Position numbers and translations under genes: made by a program. Positions 17,653 through 25,767 of a stretch of DNA of 64,000 bases are shown one piece after another. The notes under the pieces are model-generated. The model worked only from the letters and a program-made list of their open reading frames with translations, was not told the DNA's origin and searched no databases. Every line of letters starts with the position of its first letter. The first letter of the stretch is position 1. This DNA comes from UBA1351 sp963677625 (GTDB lineage: Bacteria > Bacillota > Clostridia > Lachnospirales > Vallitaleaceae), in NCBI GenBank assembly GCA_963677625.2, contig CAXXSW010000004.1:496001-560000 (forward strand), read 5' to 3'.

Positions 17653-18801
17653 CTATATACAATATAGTATTGTCGATGCATTGATACATGCTTGATGTCT
17701 TAAATAGAATTTATATTCAGGATTCATTTCATGAATTAATTGTGGCAAAAGCCAAATGTCACTATTTTTATGGTAGGCACTTATTGCCAACTTTGGTTTT
17801 TGCGTCTTAATAATATTTCTGGAACCTTTTAGCACTTCAGTCTCCATACCTTCAACATCCATCTTAATCAAGGTTACACTCTTTTCAGCTAGTAATTCAT
17901 CAAGAACTTTTACCTGTCCTTCTTCGACCGAAACATTGCTTTCAGTTACCACTTTTGTTAAAGATCTACACGGAAGGTATTTGACTATACCATTCTTGTC
18001 ACTAAGACCAAAATTATATAGGTTAACTTTAGTTTTTACCCCTTCATCCATTTTATCAATTTCTTTCAGGAGAGTCTTGTAGTTGATTATATCAAGTTCA
18101 AAGCAATCCGCTCTATGAAATTCACCCCTTACTTTTTCAATAAAGGCAAACAGCGAGTCTCCATCATAAGCACCTACATCAATATATGATTCATTGCTAC
18201 TTATCATAGGTCCAATGGGTGTGTCAAAAAAATAATCATCACCTTTTGTTACCATTATATCTGAATAATCTTCATACTCAGGGTAAACCGAATAACGGGT
18301 TTTTAAGACTTTGAAAAAGGTTTCTAGAGAAAACTCGTCCTCAAATAATTCTGCCGTCTTAAGAAGCTCTTCTTCTAAGGAATCTAACCAACTTCTATCT
18401 TCAAATACATTGGGTTCATAATTCTGATTACGCCATGGGTTTATAATGTTCATGTGGCGTATACCCATTTCTTGTAATTGAGAGAAGATAGGTTTTGGGT
18501 CTTTTATTGCAACAAAAACAAAAACATCATCACCTAATTCCTTTAGTTCATCTGGTGATAAGCATTTTGCTCCATCAAATGTAGTACCCCATTTATCCGG
18601 ATTATTATCGCAAACAAAATCTAATCGACCGCTTATAAATGGTTCATAGTTATGGACAGCCCAATTATACCAATCACCCGTTCCAAATACACAGATATAT
18701 TTTGCAGATTTGATTTCCTCATCAATTTGCATCTTCCTAAGCGTTTCCCAATTTCTATGAAGTTTTTCTACTATTTCACTTATTTCACTTTGAATATTCA
18801 T
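17653..18801 (-). CDS. FkbM-family methyltransferase with an N-terminal Rossmann-like domain
   Basis: The C-terminal half is a SAM-dependent FkbM methyltransferase: SYIDVGAYDGDSLFAF is the SAM-binding glycine motif and LIKMDVEGMETEVLKGS the conserved FkbM block. These enzymes O-methylate sugars and other small molecules. The N-terminal 130 residues form a separate domain, AKYICVFGTGDWYNWAVH followed by a CDNNPDKWG turn. It resembles the nucleotide-binding module also seen at the start of the radical SAM protein in this cluster. It is preceded by AGGAGG 5 nt before the ATG. Likely target: a hydroxyl of the flagellin glycan. Confidence 0.85.
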   Translation of the reverse strand: MNIQSEISEIVEKLHRNWETLRKMQIDEEIKSAKYICVFGTGDWYNWAVHNYEPFISGRLDFVCDNNPDKWGTTFDGAKCLSPDELKELGDDVFVFVAIKDPKPIFSQLQEMGIRHMNIINPWRNQNYEPNVFEDRSWLDSLEEELLKTAELFEDEFSLETFFKVLKTRYSVYPEYEDYSDIMVTKGDDYFFDTPIGPMISSNESYIDVGAYDGDSLFAFIEKVRGEFHRADCFELDIINYKTLLKEIDKMDEGVKTKVNLYNFGLSDKNGIVKYLPCRSLTKVVTESNVSVEEGQVKVLDELLAEKSVTLIKMDVEGMETEVLKGSRNIIKTQKPKLAISAYHKNSDIWLLPQLIHEMNPEYKFYLRHQACINASTILYCI

Positions 18802-18810
18802 ATTAACCTC

Positions 18811-19839
18811 CTAATCGGATACCATTATCCTGCAAAAGCTCTTATACTCTTTTTCAAGTTTTACGAGCCCCTCTTCCCTCATCATCGATGCTATTTCATC
18901 AGATACCCTCGAAAGATCTATCAAGCCATCATTAAGGATTTCAGTCGCCTTATCTATATCTAAATCTCGATTATGATGGGTCCTCGTTTCCCAAATAATG
19001 GTTTTCAACTCTAGAAAACGATTAGAAATCATAACCTTATTCATCAATTTATCTAGGTAGTCCTTCAAAGTTATAACAGTAGCAAAGCCTCCTCCCAAAT
19101 CGTAAGCAGGCTCATGAAATGTTCTGTAAAAAATATCATATCGTTTCGTAAAGTCTAATTCTTTTCTTTTTCGTTGAATAAAAATGTTTAAACCTAATTG
19201 ATTCATTTCTATAAACCGAACACATGCTTCCACCGGCTCATAGTATTGATTTATCTTAAATTGTTTACTCTGAACTATTGTTTGATAATCTCCCGTTTGT
19301 TCAAGTGGTACCATAACAATACCCAAACGCTCGTCTTTTGAGTATCTATACAAGACCTCTTTAACAAAATCTGGTTTAATATACATGTTTGGGGCTAATA
19401 GGCTTACAAACTTTCCTTTCGCGTACTTTTCTCCAAGTAAAAAACATTTATCAAAATTCGGATATCTATACTCTATAGTATTCTTTTCCTCTTTTGTGAA
19501 AATCCGATTCAGGAATTTAATTTTAAACTCATACCTATTAAAGTCAATATTTGTATGGTAGAGTTTTTCAACCAACTTTCTAGGAATCCTTCTAGGATAA
19601 GTAAAACTATTTTTCCTATCTATTATAATATAATCAATACCATGAGTTCTTTTCAATTCTTGTCCTAATGCTTTTTTCGTCCCATCATGGTCATCTTCAC
19701 AAACAAAAATGACTTCAAATCTTTGATCACTCTGTCTTATTAAACTTTGGATAAAACCTTCTACAAAACTAATATCATTTTTAAGAGCTACGATAAGGCT
19801 AATAATATATTTATCTTTCTTTCTTTTTATTAATTTCAT
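18811..19839 (-). CDS. Family 2-like glycosyltransferase
   Basis: The N terminus (YIISLIVALKNDISFVEGFI) and the following QRFEVIFVCEDDHDGTK fit a GT-A fold, and APNMYIKPDFV may stand for the metal-binding segment in place of a clear DXD. The rest does not match a subfamily I can name. I use the ATG at 19837-19839, which has GAGGT 8 nt upstream, over a TTG two codons earlier. It overlaps the end of the DegT gene by 29 bp, so the two are translationally linked. Acceptor and donor are unknown. Confidence 0.65.
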   Translation of the reverse strand: MKLIKRKKDKYIISLIVALKNDISFVEGFIQSLIRQSDQRFEVIFVCEDDHDGTKKALGQELKRTHGIDYIIIDRKNSFTYPRRIPRKLVEKLYHTNIDFNRYEFKIKFLNRIFTKEEKNTIEYRYPNFDKCFLLGEKYAKGKFVSLLAPNMYIKPDFVKEVLYRYSKDERLGIVMVPLEQTGDYQTIVQSKQFKINQYYEPVEACVRFIEMNQLGLNIFIQRKRKELDFTKRYDIFYRTFHEPAYDLGGGFATVITLKDYLDKLMNKVMISNRFLELKTIIWETRTHHNRDLDIDKATEILNDGLIDLSRVSDEIASMMREEGLVKLEKEYKSFCRIMVSD

Positions 19840-20935
19840 GAGCAATTACCTCAATAATTCTATCCTGTTCTTGTTCAGACATAATCGTTGCGCTTGGGAG
19901 ACATAGACAATGTTCAAATAAATCTTGGCAAAAATCATCATCATGTTTAAAATATCTGTTTTTTGAAAAAACAGGTTGCGTATGAAGCGGTTTCCAAGAC
20001 AGTCTTGATTCCACATTATGTTCTTCTAATATTTTTACAATCTCTAACGGATCTTCTTTTTCAAAATATACCAAGGATAACCAAGCACAAGACCCTTCAA
20101 GTAATGGCATCATATGAACCGGTAGGTTTGAAAATCCTTTTTTATATCGATTATAAATCTTAATCTTCTGTTCAACCCGGTCATCAATCAACTCTGCTTG
20201 AACAGATCCAATTGCTGCATTTACATTGGATAGTCTATAGTTATATCCAATATCATGGTGTAGGTAATAGGGTAAAGGCTCTTTTGCCTGACTGCCCAAA
20301 TACTTCATTTGTTTATAGAAGTCCTCATTGTCTGTTATTACCATACCACCACCTGAAGCAGTAATCAACTTATTGCTGGCAAAGCTCAACGCACTAACCC
20401 TACCGAAAGAGCCACATTTCTTGCCCTTATATGATGCTCCTAAAGCCTCTGTTGCATCTTCAAAAATAGGTACATCATATTTTCGACATATGTCAGTGAT
20501 CTTATCATAGTCCGCCCCCTGTCCATACAGGTCTACAACAATCACTGCCTTTGGCATAGAATTTTGATCAACCGCCCACTTAAAGGCTTTTTCCAAGGCT
20601 ACTGGTGACATATTCCAAGTCATAGGTTCACTATCAATAAAAACAAGGTCTGCACCTAAATAAATTGCAGGGTTTGCACTGGCGATAAAAGTAAATGATG
20701 AACAAAATACCAAGTCACCTGGTCCAACCCCTAGTGCACGAAGTCCAAGATGAATAGCACTTGTTCCTGAATTGGTAGCTAAGGCCTTTAATCCACCAAA
20801 ATAATTGGAAATTCGCCTTTCAAACAGGTCATTGTACTCGCCAAAATAAGTTAGATAGTTGGATTCTACCGCCTTATTAACACTATCTATTTCTTGACCA
20901 CACAAGTGAGGCTGTGATAAAAAAATCCTTTCCAT
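19811..20935 (-). CDS. DegT/DnrJ/EryC1 sugar aminotransferase
   Basis: A PLP-dependent sugar aminotransferase of 374 residues. The PLP-binding features are NSGTSAIHLGLRAL near residue 55, the FEDATEALGASY segment near 158, and the Schiff-base Lys189 in SFASNKLITASGGG. The lysine argues against a 3-dehydrase of the E1 type, in which it is replaced by histidine. With RfbF and RfbG upstream, the natural substrate is a 4-keto-6-deoxyhexose nucleotide, aminated at C4 (a VioA/Qui4N-type reaction) and then acylated by the NeuD-like or ACP-linked enzymes. The regiochemistry is inferred. Confidence 0.88.
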   Translation of the reverse strand: MERIFLSQPHLCGQEIDSVNKAVESNYLTYFGEYNDLFERRISNYFGGLKALATNSGTSAIHLGLRALGVGPGDLVFCSSFTFIASANPAIYLGADLVFIDSEPMTWNMSPVALEKAFKWAVDQNSMPKAVIVVDLYGQGADYDKITDICRKYDVPIFEDATEALGASYKGKKCGSFGRVSALSFASNKLITASGGGMVITDNEDFYKQMKYLGSQAKEPLPYYLHHDIGYNYRLSNVNAAIGSVQAELIDDRVEQKIKIYNRYKKGFSNLPVHMMPLLEGSCAWLSLVYFEKEDPLEIVKILEEHNVESRLSWKPLHTQPVFSKNRYFKHDDDFCQDLFEHCLCLPSATIMSEQEQDRIIEVIAHEINKKKER

Positions 20936-20944
20936 ACATACCTC

Positions 20945-22966
20945 CTACTTTAACTCCAATGAATAGAAGAAAAGGCTCCGTTCTCTATCGTCTCTACTCA
21001 GACCAATACCCAATGGAGATTTAGGATTTAAATACTCAAAAGTCAATTGAATCTCTCCATCAATATATTCTTTCACTGGTATAGACATTGTTTTAACCTT
21101 ATCATCATTAAAAGACCAGTGGTCGACAAACTCTTTATTGACGTAAACATGAATATCTTGTTTGTCAACCATACCTGGAATAACAAAAGCTTCAAGCGTT
21201 ACATCAATGAATTCTATCCTTTCATCTTCCTTGACGGGTATATGAAAGTCACTCTTACGAAGATTATTCCATGCCCCATATCTTTGAATTCGGCTAACTC
21301 CAGTATAATCCACTTCTCTCAATGCATCCGTATTGTTCAAATTAAATTCCAAAACATCACCTGATTGGAAATATACTTTCTTTCTCGGTATTCTCTTTAC
21401 AGCATCACCATATTCACAGCCAGAGCAGTAATAGCAATCCCAGCTTAAATCCCTCTCCAAAAGACCCTTTCTTATATTTATAGCATTTCTACTGTTATGT
21501 ATATCATAATATGAACTGAAATTTATATTTGCCTGAGGCTGATTCATACGATTACAGTGCATCATATTTCCATTTAAAAAAATCATGGCCATAGACCAAG
21601 GATTATTACAAAGTTCGCAATAATCAATATCCTTAATATTTAAAGTATTAGAAGCCTCTATCTGCTTCACCTGCTTTACAGCTTCAATAGCAGTTATCTT
21701 ATCTATAAACTCACTGACATTCATTGGGTACTCAAGATCTTGACCTTGATAGGTGTATGTTTCAAACCTTGGGGATATCTTGTATGTAAGTTTTGTTCCT
21801 TCAGCAATTTCTTCCGATTCTTTCAAGACTTTTTGAAGAAGGTGTGGATAATATTCTACATTTTGTTGTGGATAATAATACTGGAAAGAATCATCAACAT
21901 CAATAAGCCAACTTTCTTTTCCTGCAATATTATCATAGAGAGGATGCACCTCCATATAGTCAATACCCAAATCAACAGCTATTTGGACAGCTTGTGGTAT
22001 CTCAGAAAGATTTTCACGTTGTACCGTATACAGTAATCGAATCTCTAAATCTTTTCTTCCTGACTCATTCCGCAATTCAACAAATCTTCCCACATTTTTA
22101 ATCCAAGTTTTAAAGTCCCCTCCTCTACGGAGTCTGGAATATGTAATTTCAGTCGCAGCATCCATAGAAACGGTTATCATTTTAAATTTCGAATGAACAA
22201 TTCTCCTTGCGTTTTTCTCATTAAGGAGCAAGCCATTGGTTATAGTAAATAAATACGGTTCATTATCTGACTCATCTATCTGGTCCAAGACGTCAAAAAA
22301 TTTAGGGGTCATCAATGGCTCTCCTGAAATATTCAAATATATTGACTCAAGGTAGTCGAATAGAAAACTATACCTATCAAAATTCAAGTAATTTTCCGCT
22401 TGATTTCTATACTTTGAAACCTCTTTATTATGATGATCTGTACAGTGAACACAATTCAGATTACATTTAGTTGTTAAATCTAGAATCAATTGAGATGGTA
22501 GACTTTTTAACTCTATTTCCTTGAAATGTTCCTTATCTCTTAAAACCTTATTATCTTCTCTACTTAAATCTTGATAACGTTCCTTATCTTTTGACAGAAA
22601 AAAGTCATGAAAATAATCGATTACTTGAGGATAGAAGCGTAGAACGCTTGCTTCAGATATTCCAATTTTCATCAGATTATCATGCTCACGATTAGCAATC
22701 GTAGTAGAAGCTATAATGACTTGTACGTCTTCATCAAGTTCCTCCGGATGTGTAACCGGAATTCCATAAATAGTTTTACCCTTAAATCGTTGACTAAAAT
22801 CAGAAAAACCCTTTATCTCAATATTTCTTTCAGTAAAAAGCTCATATAGATATATCCCCATCTCACATATTGAATGAAGGTATATCTTCTTATTTTGAAA
22901 AAGGTTGATATTCTCATCAATAAATTTTTCTATATATTCTCTTGCAAATGTTTCAGTAATAAACAT
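20945..22966 (-). CDS. Radical SAM/SPASM protein with N-terminal Rossmann-like domain
   Basis: The radical SAM core carries the cluster motif CNLNCVHC (Cys 168, 172, 175 from the chosen start). A C-terminal SPASM-like region with CELC, MHCNRM and CYYCSGC would bind auxiliary iron-sulfur clusters. Residues 26-110 form a nucleotide-binding-like domain similar in style to that of the FkbM protein. The final 150 residues are beta-rich. The best start is the ATG at 22964-22966 after GAGG; a GTG four codons upstream overlaps the previous gene. SPASM enzymes modify peptides or carry out sugar epimerisation and dehydration. Here it could modify flagellin or a carbohydrate, and the sequence does not decide. 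Confidence 0.8.
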   Translation of the reverse strand: MFITETFAREYIEKFIDENINLFQNKKIYLHSICEMGIYLYELFTERNIEIKGFSDFSQRFKGKTIYGIPVTHPEELDEDVQVIIASTTIANREHDNLMKIGISEASVLRFYPQVIDYFHDFFLSKDKERYQDLSREDNKVLRDKEHFKEIELKSLPSQLILDLTTKCNLNCVHCTDHHNKEVSKYRNQAENYLNFDRYSFLFDYLESIYLNISGEPLMTPKFFDVLDQIDESDNEPYLFTITNGLLLNEKNARRIVHSKFKMITVSMDAATEITYSRLRRGGDFKTWIKNVGRFVELRNESGRKDLEIRLLYTVQRENLSEIPQAVQIAVDLGIDYMEVHPLYDNIAGKESWLIDVDDSFQYYYPQQNVEYYPHLLQKVLKESEEIAEGTKLTYKISPRFETYTYQGQDLEYPMNVSEFIDKITAIEAVKQVKQIEASNTLNIKDIDYCELCNNPWSMAMIFLNGNMMHCNRMNQPQANINFSSYYDIHNSRNAINIRKGLLERDLSWDCYYCSGCEYGDAVKRIPRKKVYFQSGDVLEFNLNNTDALREVDYTGVSRIQRYGAWNNLRKSDFHIPVKEDERIEFIDVTLEAFVIPGMVDKQDIHVYVNKEFVDHWSFNDDKVKTMSIPVKEYIDGEIQLTFEYLNPKSPLGIGLSRDDRERSLFFYSLELK

Positions 22967-22974
22967 AAACGTCC

Positions 22975-24009
22975 TCACTTTCCTTGGTATAAAACGTATC
23001 CTGAAGGCGGATCATATGACTGATTCCTTTTCCCCGCCAGCCCTAGCCTATTTAGATAGACATCAATGGATTCATTCTCATGAATTTCAGGAGTATCAAT
23101 ATATGACTTTAAACCTTTATACAATTGACTTGATTCAATCGAAATTGATTGAAACATAGCAATATGCAGATATTGCCTGGCGACCTCTAGCATGTCAATT
23201 CTTAAAAGGTCGACAGCTAATTTCAGAGTAAGATCAGCCTGCTTTAGCATAGATGCCTCTTCTCTTTCAATGACCATAATCTCATTCCTTAACTTTGCAA
23301 CATCAATAATTGCCTGTCGAATAAGATAACCGCTAAAAGGCATCAGAAGGTTACGAACCATGTAGCCTGTTTCAGTACTGGCCCATATTCTGTATTTCAT
23401 CAAAGGCTTATGGATGCAACCTACATCACCATAGTTCGTTGCCAAAAAAAGCATCCACCAGTCCATGAAAAAATGAATGTCATATTGCCCTGCCTTTCGA
23501 AAAACTTCAGTTCGAAAGACTGTTTGAGAAGGTACATAATATGACGCCATTGCTAGCACTGCCTTTTGGGCAATTCCAGGTATAATACACGAACAATTAT
23601 AAAAAGGTAAGAATTCACCTATTTGTTGGCTATTTCCATCTATCTCACTCCGTTCTGTTACTGTAACAGCAACGTTCTCGTTTTCTTCCATCAACTCAAT
23701 ACATTCTTCAACAAAAGTGGGTTCAACCACATCATCAGAATGTAGTATATGAATGTATTCTCCTTTTGCCAGACTCGCGATTTTATTATGAGACCTGACA
23801 CCAATATTATATTTATTCTTAAATACCTTTACGCCCTTTTTTCTATATGATTTCGCAATTTTCATTGAATCATCATTTGATCCATTGTCAATAAACAGAA
23901 TTTCTATATTACTATAGGTTTGATTCACTGCTGAATCCAGACATTCTCTTAATGTTAATCCATAATTATAATTCGGAATCACAATGCTTACTAGTGGTTT
24001 TCTTTTCAT
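22975..24009 (-). CDS. Family 2 glycosyltransferase
   Basis: A clear GT2 enzyme: PLVSIVIPNYNYGLTLRECL at the N terminus, IEILFIDNGSNDDS in the nucleotide-binding segment, and the metal-binding HSDDVVEP near residue 93. Such enzymes transfer sugars from nucleotide donors with inversion. It has no membrane segment, so it acts in the cytoplasm, consistent with flagellin glycosylation before export. It follows the NeuD-like gene by 7 bp. Donor and acceptor are unknown. Confidence 0.85.
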   Translation of the reverse strand: MKRKPLVSIVIPNYNYGLTLRECLDSAVNQTYSNIEILFIDNGSNDDSMKIAKSYRKKGVKVFKNKYNIGVRSHNKIASLAKGEYIHILHSDDVVEPTFVEECIELMEENENVAVTVTERSEIDGNSQQIGEFLPFYNCSCIIPGIAQKAVLAMASYYVPSQTVFRTEVFRKAGQYDIHFFMDWWMLFLATNYGDVGCIHKPLMKYRIWASTETGYMVRNLLMPFSGYLIRQAIIDVAKLRNEIMVIEREEASMLKQADLTLKLAVDLLRIDMLEVARQYLHIAMFQSISIESSQLYKGLKSYIDTPEIHENESIDVYLNRLGLAGKRNQSYDPPSGYVLYQGK

Positions 24010-24016
24010 AAGTCAC

Positions 24017-24667
24017 CTACTTAAATACTCTTTTTTCGTCATTTTTTCGAATAGGTCTTGCTGGGTTTCCCATTACTACCATTCCGGATTCAACATTTCT
24101 ATAAATAACTGAACCCATACTCACTACAACATCATCTCCTATAGTAAGACCATCTATAGTACATACATTTAAACCAACAAAAACTCTTTTACCTATCCTA
24201 ATATTCCCACTAGGCATAAAGCCCGAAGAAAGAACACTATGATCCCCAACCATGACATCATGTCCAATAACACAGTGACTTTGAATAACAACATTATTTC
24301 CTATCCTAGCACCTGAATTAACCATTGTATAACCGATAACAATTGCTCCATTACCTATATGCGCATGAGGTGATATTTGAGCTAATGGATCAACAAGGCT
24401 TATAAGTGTATATTTTTCATCCATTAGTTCCTTATATATCTTGTCCCTTTCAGAAGGTTCTCCATTGGCAACAACCACTTCTATATCTTGTGGAGAATAG
24501 GGTAAATTCCTCATCTTATATATTGCTATATCTCCATAAGGACTATCATTTTTGTAATTGTCAATAAAAAAAATCTCGTCCCATCGTTCTTCTTCTAAAT
24601 TTAATCTATGTGCTATATCAAAAATTTCTCTACCAAATCCACCAGCACAATATATAGCTAACTTCAT
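24017..24667 (-). CDS. NeuD/PglD-like sugar acyltransferase
   Basis: A 216-residue protein with an N-terminal Rossmann-like PglD domain (LAIYCAGGFGREIFDIA) and a C-terminal left-handed beta-helix made of hexapeptide repeats from about residue 95 (AHIGNGAIVIGYTMVNSGARI and following, here cut). The catalytic-type His lies in SHCVIGHDVMVGDH. Members N- or O-acetylate amino sugars and sialic acid-like sugars. Next to RfbG and DegT, N-acylation of a 4-amino-4,6-dideoxyhexose is the best guess. It could also use an ACP-bound donor, which this cluster supplies. Confidence 0.85.
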   Translation of the reverse strand: MKLAIYCAGGFGREIFDIAHRLNLEEERWDEIFFIDNYKNDSPYGDIAIYKMRNLPYSPQDIEVVVANGEPSERDKIYKELMDEKYTLISLVDPLAQISPHAHIGNGAIVIGYTMVNSGARIGNNVVIQSHCVIGHDVMVGDHSVLSSGFMPSGNIRIGKRVFVGLNVCTIDGLTIGDDVVVSMGSVIYRNVESGMVVMGNPARPIRKNDEKRVFK

Positions 24668-24685
24668 AAATTCACCCCTATTTAC

Positions 24686-25747
24686 TTAATTACATTTTCT
24701 CTCGAAAGTCTCTATCTGATTCAAAGAAAAGGCTAACATATCAACATTATCTTTTTCATAATAGGCTTTATACCAACTTATTGTAGCTTCAATTCCTTCT
24801 TCCAACTTCATAGTGGGATGCCAATTCAATTTTGAGGAGGCTTTACTAATATCCAACTTCAGTAGATTTGCTTCATGAGGTTGTTCAGATTTATCCATAG
24901 TAACCTCAGCCTTTTTCCATAAACTTGATGCATAGTTTATAACATACTCAACACTCGCATTTCCTTGATCATATGGTCCAAAATTCCAAGCTTCTCCTAC
25001 TTGTAGCTTTTTCATAAGGGATCGGCCTAGCAATAAATAACCATATAAGGGTTCTAAGACGTGCTGCCATGGCCTAGTAGCATATGGACTTCGAATAGCA
25101 AGTTGGCCATTTTCTACTGATGCCCTAACAAAATCCGGAATTAACCGATCCTTGGACCAGTCGCCTCCACCAATAACATTTCCTGCTCTTGCTGTTGCTA
25201 TTGGTATATCTAATTCTTGAAAATAACTTTTACGAAAAGAGTTCACAATCAACTCCACACAGGCTTTACTAGCACTATAGGGATCATGACCTCCCAAGGG
25301 ATCAATTTCCCTGTAACCATATTCCCATTCTTGATTTTCATAGCATTTATCTGTAGTTATAACAAGAATCCCCTTTAACTCAGGTAAAGATTTTGCTGCT
25401 TCTAATATGTTCGCTGTTCCCATCATATTAGTTGAAAAAGTTTCCAGAGGATCTACATATGACTGGCGAACAAGAGGTTGAGCTGCCAAATGAAAAATAA
25501 ACTGGGGATTTATTTTATCTACTACTGCCTTTACTTTTTCATAATTTCTTATATCAATCATATATGGTTCTATTGTCATTTCCATTTGAAGCACATGATA
25601 TAGGGCAGGTTCAGTAGCAGGTGGTAAGGAGATACCATATACAATTGCACCCAACTTAGTCAACCATAGAGACAGCCAGCTACCCTTAAAACCTGAGTTT
25701 CCTGTTATTAATATTCGTTTACCCTTATAGTCATCTGATAGATTCAT
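24686..25747 (-). CDS. rfbG: CDP-glucose 4,6-dehydratase
   Basis: A short-chain dehydrogenase/reductase enzyme that converts CDP-glucose to CDP-4-keto-6-deoxyglucose. The NAD-binding motif GNSGFKGSW lies at residues 16-24, the active-site DPYSASKACVEL near 160, and GNVIGGGDWSKDRLIPD near 190 is typical of RfbG. The 353-residue length fits. Its partner RfbF is the first gene of the island, seven genes upstream. The product is the likely substrate of the DegT aminotransferase. Confidence 0.93.
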   Translation of the reverse strand: MNLSDDYKGKRILITGNSGFKGSWLSLWLTKLGAIVYGISLPPATEPALYHVLQMEMTIEPYMIDIRNYEKVKAVVDKINPQFIFHLAAQPLVRQSYVDPLETFSTNMMGTANILEAAKSLPELKGILVITTDKCYENQEWEYGYREIDPLGGHDPYSASKACVELIVNSFRKSYFQELDIPIATARAGNVIGGGDWSKDRLIPDFVRASVENGQLAIRSPYATRPWQHVLEPLYGYLLLGRSLMKKLQVGEAWNFGPYDQGNASVEYVINYASSLWKKAEVTMDKSEQPHEANLLKLDISKASSKLNWHPTMKLEEGIEATISWYKAYYEKDNVDMLAFSLNQIETFERKCN

Positions 25748-25767
25748 TATCTTCTCACTTTCCTACT

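Noticed and set aside
19811..20935. DegT protein as a CDP-4-keto-6-deoxyglucose 3-dehydrase
   Set aside because: The PLP lysine (Lys189 in SNK) is present; the dehydrase has His there.
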